Origin: Acanthosoma haemorrhoidale
Taxonomy: Eukaryota; Arthropoda; Insecta; Hemiptera; Acanthosomatidae
Direction of reading: 5' to 3'
Length of the DNA stretch: 64,000 nucleotides
Assembly (NCBI GenBank): GCA_930367205.1
Contig: OV884014.1
Coordinates: 78,285,104 to 78,349,103, forward strand
In this document: positions 13,201 through 24,611 of the stretch, piece after piece
Numbering within the stretch: position 1 is the first letter of the stretch
How the letters are laid out: each line of letters begins with the position of its first letter
Program-made: the position numbers and the translations under genes
The notes under the pieces: model-generated
What the model was told of the DNA's origin: nothing
The model's input: only the letters and a program-made list of their open reading frames with translations
The model's database searches: none

Positions 13201-13436
13201 TATGTGCCAATGGTTTAATTTAATTATCCACATATTTTGATATAGAATTAGTCCTGTACCTTTTAATTAAGACACTCCTCTTTAATTTTTCTTTAAAGCT
13301 TTCTCATATCAAACCAATCAAACTCAATATCAAATTATTTACCCCATGGCTTAGCAGTATTCATTAAAGAATGAATTTCAAAAAGAAAATCAAAGCTTAT
13401 TTGTTCGCCAATAATTCAGATAAAAAATATATGCCC
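10216..13436. other. AT-rich noncoding stretch
   Basis: This is the largest stretch of the window in which I see nothing. There is a run of eleven G at 12620-12630 and a GC-richer patch around 12770-12850 of unknown nature. The frame 12081-12296 is Phe/Leu/Ile-rich and looks like translated AT-rich DNA. Confidence 0.55.
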
Positions 13437-14122
13437 AGTCATTACACTGCACCACTCATCCGTATAATCCTCCACGGAGACTAAAACGGCTATGGCCTCG
13501 TGACCTGCTATAAATACCTGACTGTGGGAGTCCTGGCAATGGTCAGTTTCTCCAATCATGTCCTAAGCGTATGTGGCTCTCACGCTCTTCGGGAGCCTCC
13601 AGTTATATAATGCTCATTATATCTTACATTTTTAGTAGAAACGTGTATCTCAGTTGAGACGTATGGTCCCCTTGTTTTTTGTAAGTAACCATTCCTTCCC
13701 TAAATTCCTAACCCTTTGCCTACGTGCTTAGGGCCAAGACACCCTCACTTGAGCCTAAGCCTTCACTAAAGTATGTTCTAACGCTCTAACTGATTAATAG
13801 TTGTATATATACCAGTGTTTTGATTGTTATTCATAATAATTTTTTTTAAAAGACTCTCCTCTACAAGATTATTCAACTCTCCACTGGCTCGTATCCGGTG
13901 ACGCGGCAGACAGAGGAGCGTGGGGAACCTCTTTCCCAAGAATCCGCTTCCTCTTTCGCTTGCGAGGGAGGTGACAACCATCTGGATTTGGGAGGTCTTG
14001 GGCTGTTTGTAAATACTGTATGAATGAGCAAGTGAATGAAAATTATAAATATGGTATGAATGAGAACATTTATTACAATTACTTATTTCCTGATAGGGCA
14101 GATTGTAATTTAATCAAAATAA
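13437..14122 (+). mobile_element. LINE family B 3' end, interrupted
   Basis: Positions 13437-13603 match the end of ORF2 and the start of the 3' UTR of the family B copy at 9820-9980. Positions 13876-14122 match the rest of that UTR, to the GGCAGATTGTAATTTAATC terminus. Between them about 270 bases (13604-13875) have no counterpart in the other copies. This is an insertion or a rearrangement inside the old element. Confidence 0.7.
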
Positions 14123-14320
14123 TGAAGTTTCAATTTAAAAAAATATATATAATTATTTCCACCCAAAAAATTTTTTCTTTTTGTTTTACATGAGTCACGG
14201 AGGAATACTGAAAGAAAAATATGACATTTTTTGTAAGTTACGAGAAAAAAATACTACGCTCCTCCTGAAACGATATCACTAATTTATCTAATTTGAGTAT
14301 TCCCTTACCAGGTGACAAGA

Positions 14321-15604
14321 TACGAGGGTGGTCTGAAAAGTTTCCGACCTAACAAAGATACAAGACGTTTTTTCAGAAATTTATTTTTTATTTTTCAACA
14401 TAGTCTCCTTGTAACTCTACACACTTCTCCTAGCGATGCTCCCATCTTTGTAGGCCGTCCAAATAGTACTCGGCGTTTTTCTCTGCAAAAAAATCGTTCA
14501 CGAAGGTGATTGCCTCTTCATTTGACGAAAATCGCAATTTTTAGATGAGGGAACAAAAAGAAGTCGCTTGGGGCTAGATGTGGTGAGTAAGGGGGATGGC
14601 CAACCAGTTCAAACCGTAATTCATGGATTTTCGCCATGGCAACCACTGAGGTGTGAGACGGTGCGTTGTCTTGGTGAAACAGGATTTTCTTTTTCTGCAA
14701 ATGTGGCCGTTTTTCCGCAAGTTCTGCCTTCAGCTTGTCAAGTAATGATGCGTAGTATGCCCCTGTAATAGTTTTTCTTTTTTGAAGATAATCGATTAAA
14801 ATAACTCCATGACTATCCCAAAAAAACAGTCGCCATCACTTTCCCAGCCGAAAAAACAGTTTTTGCTTTTTTTGGAGCCGGTTCCCCCTTTGCAGTCCAC
14901 TGTTTGGACTGTATTTTTGTTTCGGGCGTATAAAGGTGTATCCTAGTTTCATCCACAGTAATTAATCGGCGCCAAAACTCGGATTTATTGCGCCTAAACT
15001 GCGCCAACAGAGCGTTGGAAATGTTCATTCGAACACGTTTTTGGTCTAACGTGAGCAAACGCGCCACCCAACGCGCGGACAGCTTTCTCATCTCTAAATG
15101 TTGATTTAATATGTGACAAACACGTTCTTTTGACATGTTCATAACCTCTGCTATCTCTCTCACTTTAATTCGGCGGTCATCTAGCACCATTTGGTGAACT
15201 TTGGCGATGTTTTCGTCGGTAGTTGCAGTTTTTGGACGTCCCGAACGTTCATCGTCTCCCAAGCTCTTACGACCACGTTTAAATTCAGCTGCACAAAATT
15301 TCACTGTGGTAAATAATGGTGCAGCGTCCCCATACGCAGAATCCAACTCATCTTTGATTTGTGTAGGCGTATTGCCTTTCAAAAACAAATGTTTAATGAC
15401 AGCTCGATACTCGATTTTGTCCATTTTCATAAAAACACTCACATCGACTCACTCAAACGACTGTTACACAACAACTGCGCGTCCAAAATGGCTGAAACTG
15501 TGGTGAGTAACTGTCAACAGATGAACAACGAAATTTACTAGCTTTTATTTACGACTGCTGCTATCTTCATGTTGAGGTTGGAAACTTTTCAGACCACCCT
15601 CGTA
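14321..15604 (-). mobile_element. mariner element 1, full length, inactive
   Basis: This is a complete Tc1/mariner-superfamily element of 1284 bases, close to the usual size of about 1.3 kb. Inverted repeats of about 29-30 bases begin TACGAGGGTGGTCTGAAAAG at 14321-14350 and mirror at 15575-15604, differing at a few positions near the inner end, with TA at both outer ends. It carries one transposase gene on the minus strand, with paired helix-turn-helix and DD34D catalytic parts. The coding frame is broken (see the pseudogene entry). Its inverted repeats differ from those of the two other mariner copies here, so it is a separate family. Confidence 0.92.
14388..15442 (-). pseudogene. mariner 1 transposase, broken in three places
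   Basis: The minus-strand reading starts at ATG 15442. The N-terminal part carries the paired helix-turn-helix region, including RSGRPKTATTDENIAKVHQM and a second helix-turn-helix around KVREIAEVMNMSKERVCHIL. The catalytic part keeps all three aspartates: one in LITVDETRIHLY, one in FHQDNAPSHTS, and one in HLAPSDFFLF, with the last two 34 residues apart (DD34D). Breaks: an extra base in the A run 14820-14826 shifts the frame after MATVF; a deletion with frame change lies near 14526-14547, after FLFPHLK; and TAG at 14430-14432 replaces the Trp expected in WEHRWEKC. The normal end of the frame is at 14388-14390. The catalytic triad is intact but the gene is not translatable as one protein. Confidence 0.88.
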
Positions 15605-17405
15605 TGTAATGACATGTTGGTGGCATAGTCTATGTAATAACTTTTAGTTCTGTACATTTTCTGTCTAATGTATTATATATTTGATTTGATTACGTCGAAT
15701 GATATAATACATCCGATGGTAAATTCGTTTCCCATGTCTTCGGAGAAACATCTGTTCTAGGAACAGGATCCCATCAGAATCAGTGCATTGATGAGCCGGC
15801 TTCCCATCAATTTATTTTACAATGACGGCCATCATTTATCAAATTTCCCACCGGCCTTTCAGCCTCATCGAAATGACGGGCAAATGCGATAGCCAACAAG
15901 TGAACCTTCGGTTAAATTTATCTCGGCTTGTTAGCTATTTACCCCTCTGGATAGTTACATCGATGTTACATATTTCCTCGGAAGTATTTTGGTTTCATTG
16001 AATAGTAATGGCTAGGAGAAAAGTATATTTACTGAAAATTGCCTAGCTCGAATTACTTTGAAAAAGGTACAGGTCAACCGTTGTTCGTGTGTTTGTTTGG
16101 ATACCTTAAGTTCTAAAATAGTAGTACTAATAATGATCTAACCAATCCGAATACTAATACCCTACTCAATATTAATACTGAAGAATCACTCTGTAATTAA
16201 TTAATTGGTTTTATTTTTTTCGTTATCAGGACATCAAACGAAACTACCAAGTATCCTGGTTTTGTACATAATTTTAATTTCTTGACACACTGAAGTCACA
16301 AAATATATTGTATAATATTATTCAGGACAGCGAGATCATTGATTTGATACCTTACTTAAAAGGGTACACTGTTTCTTTGAATTGATTTTAACATCAGGAA
16401 AAAATTTAAATTTTTGGACAGCTTCTGAGCCAATCTTTAAGATGGCTAGTAAATGAGAAATTCACCCTCAAATTATAGTGGAAGAAAATAGATTGATACA
16501 TTACTGCAAAAATATTGGACAATAACGGAAACCACTGAATTCAGCTGTTTGAACAGAATAACTCGGTACACTTTTTTGTACAAAGTTACGACAAATAACA
16601 TCAATTACGGCACTAAAAATGATAAACCAACAACAATTTCAACCTACATGAAATTCTAAAAACAAAAATTTGCTTACTGGGAAAAAACGTTATTCCCGGT
16701 TTTGTTGTAGCCATTTCACAAAACACAATTATAAGAGCAAAATTTTGTCTATTTGTAGCAACGTTCTGATCTTGACACCCCCATATTTATTGGTAAACAG
16801 AATGTGTATAAATTCTACCGAACGTTCACACACATCAGTACGCTGAGAAACGCACAGAAATAAGTCTGGCGACAACTTTAATTACTGCAGAGGATATTTT
16901 GTTATATTGCATTCATTCCTTTGTGTTGATTTTGTCTTACTTAATTTCATGCTTGGTCGTTTTCTTCTCCCGAGCAATTGTTATGTAGTTCCAGGACCGA
17001 CTTAAATAATGAACTTTGATTGTAACAGTAATAAATTGATAAGTTGAATGACTTCAGTTTCAATTAAGTAGCTGTAAAAGGCACAGTTTATTACACGCTC
17101 AGCGAAGTTCATTTTGATTGACAGTGCGAAGGGTTAACTAATAATTAGATTCCGCTAGGGCACGTCAATCAAAAATCAATATGTTTTATTAAACAATATT
17201 AATTACTACAGTTGTATTAGAAAAACATTCAGTCTTAATCTGTACTTGTTCTTGGCTATCTGCTACTAGACATATTTGTTTTGAACCAAATTTCAGTTAT
17301 GATGCAACTTTTTTTTAATTAAACCAATCCAATAACCTTTTTTTTAATTATGGCACTTTTTAAAAAAAATTTGTCAAATGACAATTTTTAAATCTGGCAA
17401 TTAAA
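15605..17405. other. AT-rich noncoding stretch
   Basis: No gene, RNA or recognisable element seen. Around 15715-15980 the sequence is less AT-rich but has no open frame or repeat that I can name. Confidence 0.5.
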
Positions 17406-17940
17406 TATTAAAATTGTTGAGTCGTCACGAGGGGGGTGCCTACTTACCCTAGCCCTAGTGACGAAGTGGGAGTTGATTAGGCTCTGACCTGGACAATTGC
17501 TTCATGACGGGTCTTACTACTGTACTATCTGACTTCATATTTGATAGGATGTTCCCCAACAATCTACTATGTTCAAGAGGTATAGGGTAGGTATTGTAGG
17601 TAGTTTATGTGGTCTTGGAATGACCACGAATTCACATTTAGCATCTGAGAGTAGGCGAAATCCGTCCGGATCCCAAAGGCGAGTGTGAACCGGAGAGAGG
17701 CAGACTGAATTCCCGTGGGAGACACTACTAGGTAAAGTTTGTAGGGCCACGGCAACCGTTGTCCGCGAGGGAGGATCTTCCCAAGGAGGTGCTAGTTTTA
17801 GCGAGACGAAGGCCGAGAATCCCACTAGGAGAGTATGGGGTCTGACAAGAAGAGAGATCCAGAGGTTTTCATAAATGAGAAGGCCAAGTCTTGAAACATG
17901 AGAGTGCAGCTGCAGGTCCACCAGTCAGAGAACCGTTGTT
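17406..17940. repeat. Unclassified GC-balanced block
   Basis: Base composition changes abruptly from AT-rich to balanced for about 530 bases, directly beside a LINE insertion. The minus strand has a 128-codon frame (17535-17921) and a second overlapping 60-codon frame. Neither shows a domain I recognise. The block looks like the body of a transposable element or another imported repeat rather than host exon, because no splice sites frame it. Confidence 0.4.
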
Positions 17941-17943
17941 AGA

Positions 17944-17955
17944 ATGATTTACAGG
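17944..17955 (+). repeat. Left TSD of deleted LINE 17956-18557
   Basis: ATGATTTACAGG here is repeated exactly at 18558-18569, just outside the other end of the LINE copy. Confidence 0.8.
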
Positions 17956-18557
17956 TTTTTTTTTTGGTTTTTTTCTATACCCCTTTAAATTATACAATGT
18001 GAAAATATGACGAAATCAATGAACAAAATAATTTCTCCTCATTCTGCTATGCGCAGATGCATTTGAAGGAGGTTGGGTTATATACAATCAGATTGAAGTT
18101 AAGAGGTCAATACCGTGAATATAATGCTAGGTGATGGGGCTCACCTTCAGTTTGAAAATTTGGGAGAAAACTTACAAACTAAAACCTGAACCTAGAACCT
18201 AAGACTAAAGCGTTTCAGCCGCCACAGCATCCTGCCATCAATGGGGGAACGGAGCGGGGGTTATAGTGTTAAACACCGGGTTTGTCAGGTATTGCAGGGA
18301 GTCGAAAAATTTGCTATGTCTACGTTGGGTGAATTCATCCACAGGTTATATTAAATCTGCATCCGATACAGGTCCCAGTCGGCACAACCGCAGTCGTATC
18401 TCGTGGGGCGAGGGGTCGCCACTTTACCATCCACTGCATACAGTACTGGCCTGTGGTCAGACGTAATAAAGTCAAGGGCGGTACAATTAGTGATACGATG
18501 GGTTTTTTTGTCAGTAGTAAGTCAATCGTCGAGAGGTAGCTTGCGGGTTTACAGGCC
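17956..18557 (-). mobile_element. Internally deleted jockey-like LINE with TSD
   Basis: On the minus strand the copy starts (about 18557-18345) in the endonuclease domain: STIDLLLTKKPIV, then after a frame change LDFITSDHRPVLYAVDG, where SDH is the conserved C-terminal motif of apurinic-type endonucleases. It then jumps directly to the extreme end of ORF2 (18340-18240): DEFTQRRHSKFFDSLQYLTN, matching RRHIKFFDSLQHLKNPV of the copy at 5469. The family 3' UTR follows, with GGTGAGCCCCATCACCTAGC (minus strand) and the GCAGAATGAGGAGAAAT landmark, and it ends in a poly(A) tail seen as T from 17956. ORF2 between endonuclease and RT end is absent. The copy is flanked by a perfect 12-base duplication, so it may have inserted in this deleted form. 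Confidence 0.82.
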
Positions 18558-18569
18558 ATGATTTACAGG
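18558..18569 (+). repeat. Right TSD of deleted LINE 17956-18557
   Basis: Exact 12-base match to 17944-17955. Confidence 0.8.
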
Positions 18570-20127
18570 CCTAAACCCGGCCCTATTTATAGTCAGTAGT
18601 GGCTGTCAGCAGCCAATCATCTGGAGTGTTATTCTGACCAACCATACCGCAGGGTTGTGGTGACGCTTTGTCCTAGGCAGTGAGCCACCGATGCTTGCTA
18701 CCTGCTTTTCCCTTGCAGGTCCTCTGACTAGTTTTTTGCAGCTGCGTCTTTTATTGTTTAGGATTTTGGTACAGTGGTTCACTGGAGTGTTTTGAATAAC
18801 ATACAAAAAGTCTCCACCAATGGAAGTAATCGAGGGGGGGGGTGCATGCAGTTTGAAGGGCCCTTTTTGGGTTTTTTTTAATTATCTCTGAAACTATCAA
18901 CTTGAGCAAAATGTGCTTCGTATATAAAATTAAAGATTATATTCATTTTTTTCATAGTCAGTAGTTATGGAGGTAGAGGGGATTAAATGTCAGTATTTGT
19001 TAAAAATTGTATAACAGATCACTTTTTTTAGATCTAAAACTTGAATTAATAGATAATCAAATTTCATCAATTATTTACAGGTAATAAATAATATTTAAAG
19101 TTACTTAAATAGTGAAAAACTTTAAAAGTTGGAAAAACCCATCAAGAGGTTTTGTGAAAGTCAGATACCACCGCATTGTTACTGACCACCTGCACATTGT
19201 TGATTCATCCAAATGTACAGTGTTTGATGGATCGTTTAAATTATCCAAGAGTAAATAAACAACTTATATTAGTTCTAATATAATATTAATTCAGGTTTTA
19301 AGAAATAAAACATCAAAATATCAACCGGAAACGTGAGTTGTCTGGGCGAACTAGAGTGTGGAGTTATTTCATGTGTATTAAATTGAGTTAAATTTCAGCT
19401 TGACCAAACTTCCTTGAAATAAACAGGATTTTCCTGTGTAGAATAGATTTACTATCTTTAGTGCGATTGTACTTGCTGTTGATAGTTGCTTCTATGCATA
19501 CTAAACCTTTTATAAATCGAAATTCTGTATACAACCACACCAAATTAAACAAACAAAAAAGTGGTCACCTGAAGATAGGAAACTCTGGCAACCCTTAATG
19601 CGAGCACGGAAGGGTGCTAAGTGCTTAATAAAATAAAGTCCCTTAGTTGAACCGAGAAACAAAAACCTCACCTCACATTAGCACATAAGTAAGAACTTTC
19701 TTAGACCAAGTAAGTTACGAGAGTGGGTCGTCGTTGGGCCACGTTGTAAATGGTGGATGTGCTTTTTGCTGTTCTAGAGTTTCGTTCAACGTCAACCCTT
19801 CTTCAGGGTACTTTAGGCGGTAATTCCTGCATCAGGTCATTAATTCATAAAGCTACAAGGTGTACATGTTTTTGAAAAAATGGTGTGAATTATTAGACTG
19901 TCATAAATCTATGGCTTAATATCATGTTTACTTTTATGTATGTACACAATTTAATCGGATTTGACCTACGGACTTAATAGGAACATGTAATGTAGTAAGC
20001 ATTGCATATCTGCTTTGGAGGGCTAATTCCAAATTGGAATGGAAAGTATGTCGTTAAAATGACATTGAAATATTATTATTACGATTGGCATTATTATTTT
20101 AAATAGCTAAAATATCAAATCTTTATC
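18570..20127. other. Noncoding stretch
   Basis: No gene is supported. Positions 18600-18845 are GC-richer and end in a run of nine G (18834-18842); I cannot classify them. Positions 19720-19830 contain another GC-richer patch with CTTCTTCAGGG-type words, perhaps a decayed repeat. Confidence 0.45.
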
Positions 20128-20129
20128 GT

Positions 20130-20445
20130 GATCAAATTACAATCCACCTTATTGGGCAATAAGTAATTGTGTTCAATGTTCTCATTCATACCATATTTAC
20201 AATTCTCCATTCATTCGCTCATTCGTACAGTATTTACTTTACAAGCAGCCCAGGGACCCCCCAAATCCATATGGTCGTCTCCCTTCTCGAATGTGAAAGA
20301 GGAAATGGAGTTTGGAAAGTCTCCTACGCTCCATCATCACCCGCGTCACCGGATACAAGACAGTGGAGGCTGACAAGGCCGAGAGAGCCACAGACGCTCA
20401 CGACATGATTAGAGAAACTGGCCATTTCCAGGTCTCCCACTAAAT
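20130..20445 (-). repeat. LINE family B 3' UTR fragment
   Basis: The plus strand reads the complement of the family B terminus (GATCAAATTACAATCCACCT, then TTGGGCAATAAGTAATTGTG), followed by the UTR landmarks in reverse order, up to the segment matching 9900-9960. The two open frames on the plus strand (20167-20408) are antisense shadows of this UTR. Confidence 0.7.
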
Positions 20446-22539
20446 CGTTTACATTAACAATAGAAGAATAGGTAATAGCTTAAATTGTCGGTTCTACTTA
20501 TTCGCCTTATTACTTATTTATTTATTCTAGAATTTTGAGACCATTTTGTATTTATATATTAGATTTTCAAACGTGTTAACTTTAGTTATGACATTTTTGT
20601 TGTGGTTTTTATTAATTATTAATTATTACTTCAACAGTTTAAGGAAAAATAATCATAATTTGCCTCCCAATTCATCTTTCTTTGTGAACGAGCAAAGGCA
20701 TACCAAGCAAGTTGGAAAAAGCCCTTAGATACTGAGTACAATGTAAACAAAACACTCTTAATTTTCTGAAAGCAACTAAATTGTACTAACAAATTATAAA
20801 CAATAGTACAACAGTGAACCAGCAGGATAGAGGCATTCAGAAAAAATAAATACAAAATACGCGACTTTTATTGTTGGTCCTCAAAACCTTGTTTTTAGAA
20901 TATATTGAAAACGACCATGTCTGCCCAAAATGTATTTGTAAGCACTTTTGGCAATCACGATGTTTTTGTCGCGTGTATAATTCCCCTCAGGGAAAATACT
21001 TCAAAGAACCATAAAATGGCATTTGTGCCTACATGTATTTTTGTTATATCGATAGTTATGTAATATATATAATCTTATCATTAACAAATGTTATGTTTAT
21101 CAGTAACATCCTAAAGACTGTGTCTCATAACTTATAATAATCAGCTCTATTATAATTATCTTATCTTATCCTATTAGTAACTTATCTTCCCTTCCCAGAC
21201 GTCTATTCTAAATAATTGGTTCCCACGGCCTTTCTATCTACATCCTTATCCCTACTGTCACCGTTTTCCTACACAGATAAATACCCCTTAGGCAAAAGAC
21301 AGTGTGTTGCTTCCTTGTGGCTCTCATTCGCTAGTGAGCTCTCAGCATGTAACCTTATATCATTGTACTTTTGTGTTTTATACTTTTTCTGAGTTATTGA
21401 GCTGCAGAAATATAACTGATGTATAAATTCTAATAAATCACTATAAAATCAAACAGATTCCTCACTCAGTCCGACCCACTGGCGTAGAATGTTCGATGAT
21501 AACAGGTTCTAGGTGGTCAGAATCCCTGAAAAGACTCGTACGATTGCTCATGCTTGCGCAGCGATTTGTTTATAACAATGTCTTCAGTATATGTTGCACT
21601 CTAGTGCATATGCATTACGATATCTAGCCGGCAATAAATAATCCATTAACATAAAAAAAAAACATTTTTTTTTCAATCGATTAATTGCAACTTGCAGTTC
21701 AAAATGACTGCCGAAGCAGCCTAGAGGCAACCCCTACAAAAAATAAGGGGCTAAAAAAGAGACAAAGAAGACAAAACAGGCAACCGCTGTGCACTAATGT
21801 CCTTCCCATTTCCCTAACTCAGTCCCTTCCTCCCTCACATTAGACAAATGGGGAATTTAATATTCTCTCTTTAATTTATCTTCCGATACCCATGTATGTA
21901 TAGATACATAAGCAATTCATACTATGTAAGTTTTTCTGGAAGTGCTCCACAAGTCAATGTTTAAAAACATGTAGAATACAAAATTCTTGGTGAGTTGAAT
22001 GAGACTTGATGTTTTATACATTTTCAAAATCAGTGACGTAGACTTGGAGTGGATCGGGTGGATAGTTTACCGTCCGAAATTTAGAACAAAAAAGTTTAAG
22101 AATATTATATAACTATATGGTTGGCATGAAATATCTTCTGTACTGTACAAAATATTACTGACTAATTGTGAGTATAGTTGAGTAATTCTTCTTTGATAAA
22201 TAACACAAGACAAAATACTGATATCCCCCGAAACTTAAATGCCCCTCCCCTAGAAAAAGTTTTCCACGTTCCTGCCGAAATCCTTTCAGAGCTGGAAGCT
22301 AAAATGCTAGGCTTTGAGATATGTAATTAAAAATGTTTTTTTTTTTTTCAAATTTCACTTAGCTCACGTTAAACTTTAAAATATCACTGAAACTCTAGGT
22401 TCAATTTTAAAAAGCTTTTTTCCGGTCTGGCAGAATTATATTAAAGAAAAAGTTTGTTTCGAATATATAAAAAAGGTTTTATCATATTTCCTCTAGTTTT
22501 TTCACAGCGGAACAGTAAGAGGACTCCCAGGCTTTCTCA
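20446..22539. other. AT-rich noncoding stretch
   Basis: No gene or classifiable element. The short frames at 20546-20855 are on opposite strands of the same AT-rich sequence and have no domain. Confidence 0.5.
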
Positions 22540-22760
22540 ATGTACTGTCTGGGGGTAAAATTGGATAGGCATCTCCATTTCTCAACCTATTTTATGAACA
22601 AAATAGAAAAATTACGTCAATCTGCTTCTTTGTGTGATCTGCATCCGCTGCTTGGCGTGCCTATGGTGTGTGAGTTGCAGCACCTTACCAACCTGGTGTT
22701 TAACAACATTACTCCGCAACCCTTCCCGCAATGATGGCAACTGACGGGAAACTTATGTTA
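22540..22760 (+). mobile_element. LINE RT fragment with internal deletion
   Basis: The plus-strand frame begins CLGVKLDRHLHFSTYF, matching the start of the copy at 5469, then jumps after KIEKLRQ to LCDLHPLLGVPMVCELQHLT, matching the far C-terminus of the same family. The middle of the thumb region (about 80 residues) is missing. It ends with a stop near 22732 and a GGTGAGCCCC word near 22790, the start of the family 3' UTR. I found no target-site duplication. Confidence 0.75.
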
Positions 22761-22799
22761 AATTATTCGGAGTCTATAATCTTTCTGGAGGGTGAGCCC

Positions 22800-24611
22800 C
22801 AAAACCTTCAAATTTCAAAAAGCTTGCGTTATGTAAATGCATTTAAATAAATAAATGTAGTCACAACCTAGAAAAATGGATCGACCGCAATCCAAGGAGG
22901 GTGACGTCATATTTAATAATATTGCATTTTTCAATAAAATTTTGGGGATTTTTAAAAGAAAAAAATTTTTTTTTTCATTTACTTGGGACTTTCCCAATAC
23001 CTCTCAGTGATTAAGAGTATCACAGTTACTCGTTGGTGTTTTGGAAATAGTGTATAAATTCACTGGGCCAACTAATGTACTTGAAATATATTTCTAGTCT
23101 GTACCAAGAATCATGAGAAATAGTACATCGTATTTGGCGTACATCGTAATCTTTCCATTTGCCGAAAACTTCCGTTAATACTGCATCTATACACTATCCC
23201 ATCCTAAATGAGAGCCATGCTAATAAAGCCAGCTTCTTTCTCAACAAGTTGGCAATTCGTTAGAAAGCGTGGGCGGTGGGAGCTGATAATGGCTTCGACT
23301 TGTTATCAGTTTCTCTTTCGAGTCGTTAAGGAGGCCTTCTTCAAGAAAATCAATGCAAAACAAAAGTTTTTACACTATAGCACAATTAATAGTTAATTTC
23401 AATAACTGTATATAATAATAATATGCACCGGGTATGTAACCATATATGGAATGTGCTTCCGTTATATATTATACATATATAGAGAGAGAGTTCAACTCTT
23501 ATTACGTAGTATTAATCAGGGGCTTCATGACCTTTTAATTTGATAACTTATTGGATACGATAGAAAAATATTTATTTTTTACTCTCGAGTAATTAAGACT
23601 CTTTATTACTTTTTATGGAGCTCCTTTTATTTTTAGTATTTCTAAAATATTTCGCTAATTTTCAAGGTGACTAATCTAAAAATTAAATAAATCTTAAATC
23701 TTTTTTTTTCATTATTTTGGCTACTTAATTTTCTTTTTTAGTTGTTGAAAAGACCAGATACCGAGATAATTACATAATTAAAAATACAAATTAAATAAAA
23801 TCTTTTTTTTGTTATAAGGCGCTATTGACATAATAAACATAGTGTACTATAAACAAAAAACGAGTCATGATGAGCTAAGGTAATATTTTTTTTGCCTATA
23901 TTTTAATATGAAATATTGTTTCCAATGTTGAAATCTTAAGTAAAACTTTCAAGCCCCCCCCCCCTGTCACTCTAGGTTAAATAGCGATAAGTTACAAACT
24001 CTAAAAATCAACCATTAAAAACATACATGATTGTGAGGTGAATGTTTTAAACCGCAATGGCATGTGTAGATACACAAGGCTACCTCGATAAAAATTGCCC
24101 CTCGTGCACTATTGAACAGCCCCTTAGCGTGTAAGAAAACGGTTACATGTGGTTGCATTATTTATTTAACTGTTACTAGCGTTAGGTCCCTGGGTCAAGG
24201 TCCTGCCTAATGTCAGCCGAGAGGCCACGGTCAATATTAATGGTCATCGACTTCTTCATCTAGTTCCGCTAAAGGTCTTTCGAGGTTCCTGGGCAGGCCG
24301 CACACCTTGTCGGTCAGTTATAATTTAGTGAGGTGTAAGCCCGAGACCATATTTTAGATATGGCCCCGGGTCTAGAACAGTTCTATACTACTACAAGTAA
24401 TAAATAGACGCGAAGTAATAAATGAATAATTTTAGCAAAATGTATAATAATAGTATTAGTAAAATGGAGGCTAAAGTAACTATGATTGTAATAATAAATG
24501 TACGTTAATAAATAGATAGTAAAGCTTTCAATAAAAAAAACCACAACAGCAGAATGCATTGAACAGGGTTTGATAGGAAAATCTATAAAAATTGATATGT
24601 AAGAACAAAAC
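22800..24611. other. AT-rich noncoding stretch
   Basis: No gene is supported. It contains a run of eleven C (23954-23964), a short (GA)n at 23483-23490 and a GC-richer patch at 24185-24375 of unknown nature. The frame 23208-23396 has no domain. Confidence 0.5.
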
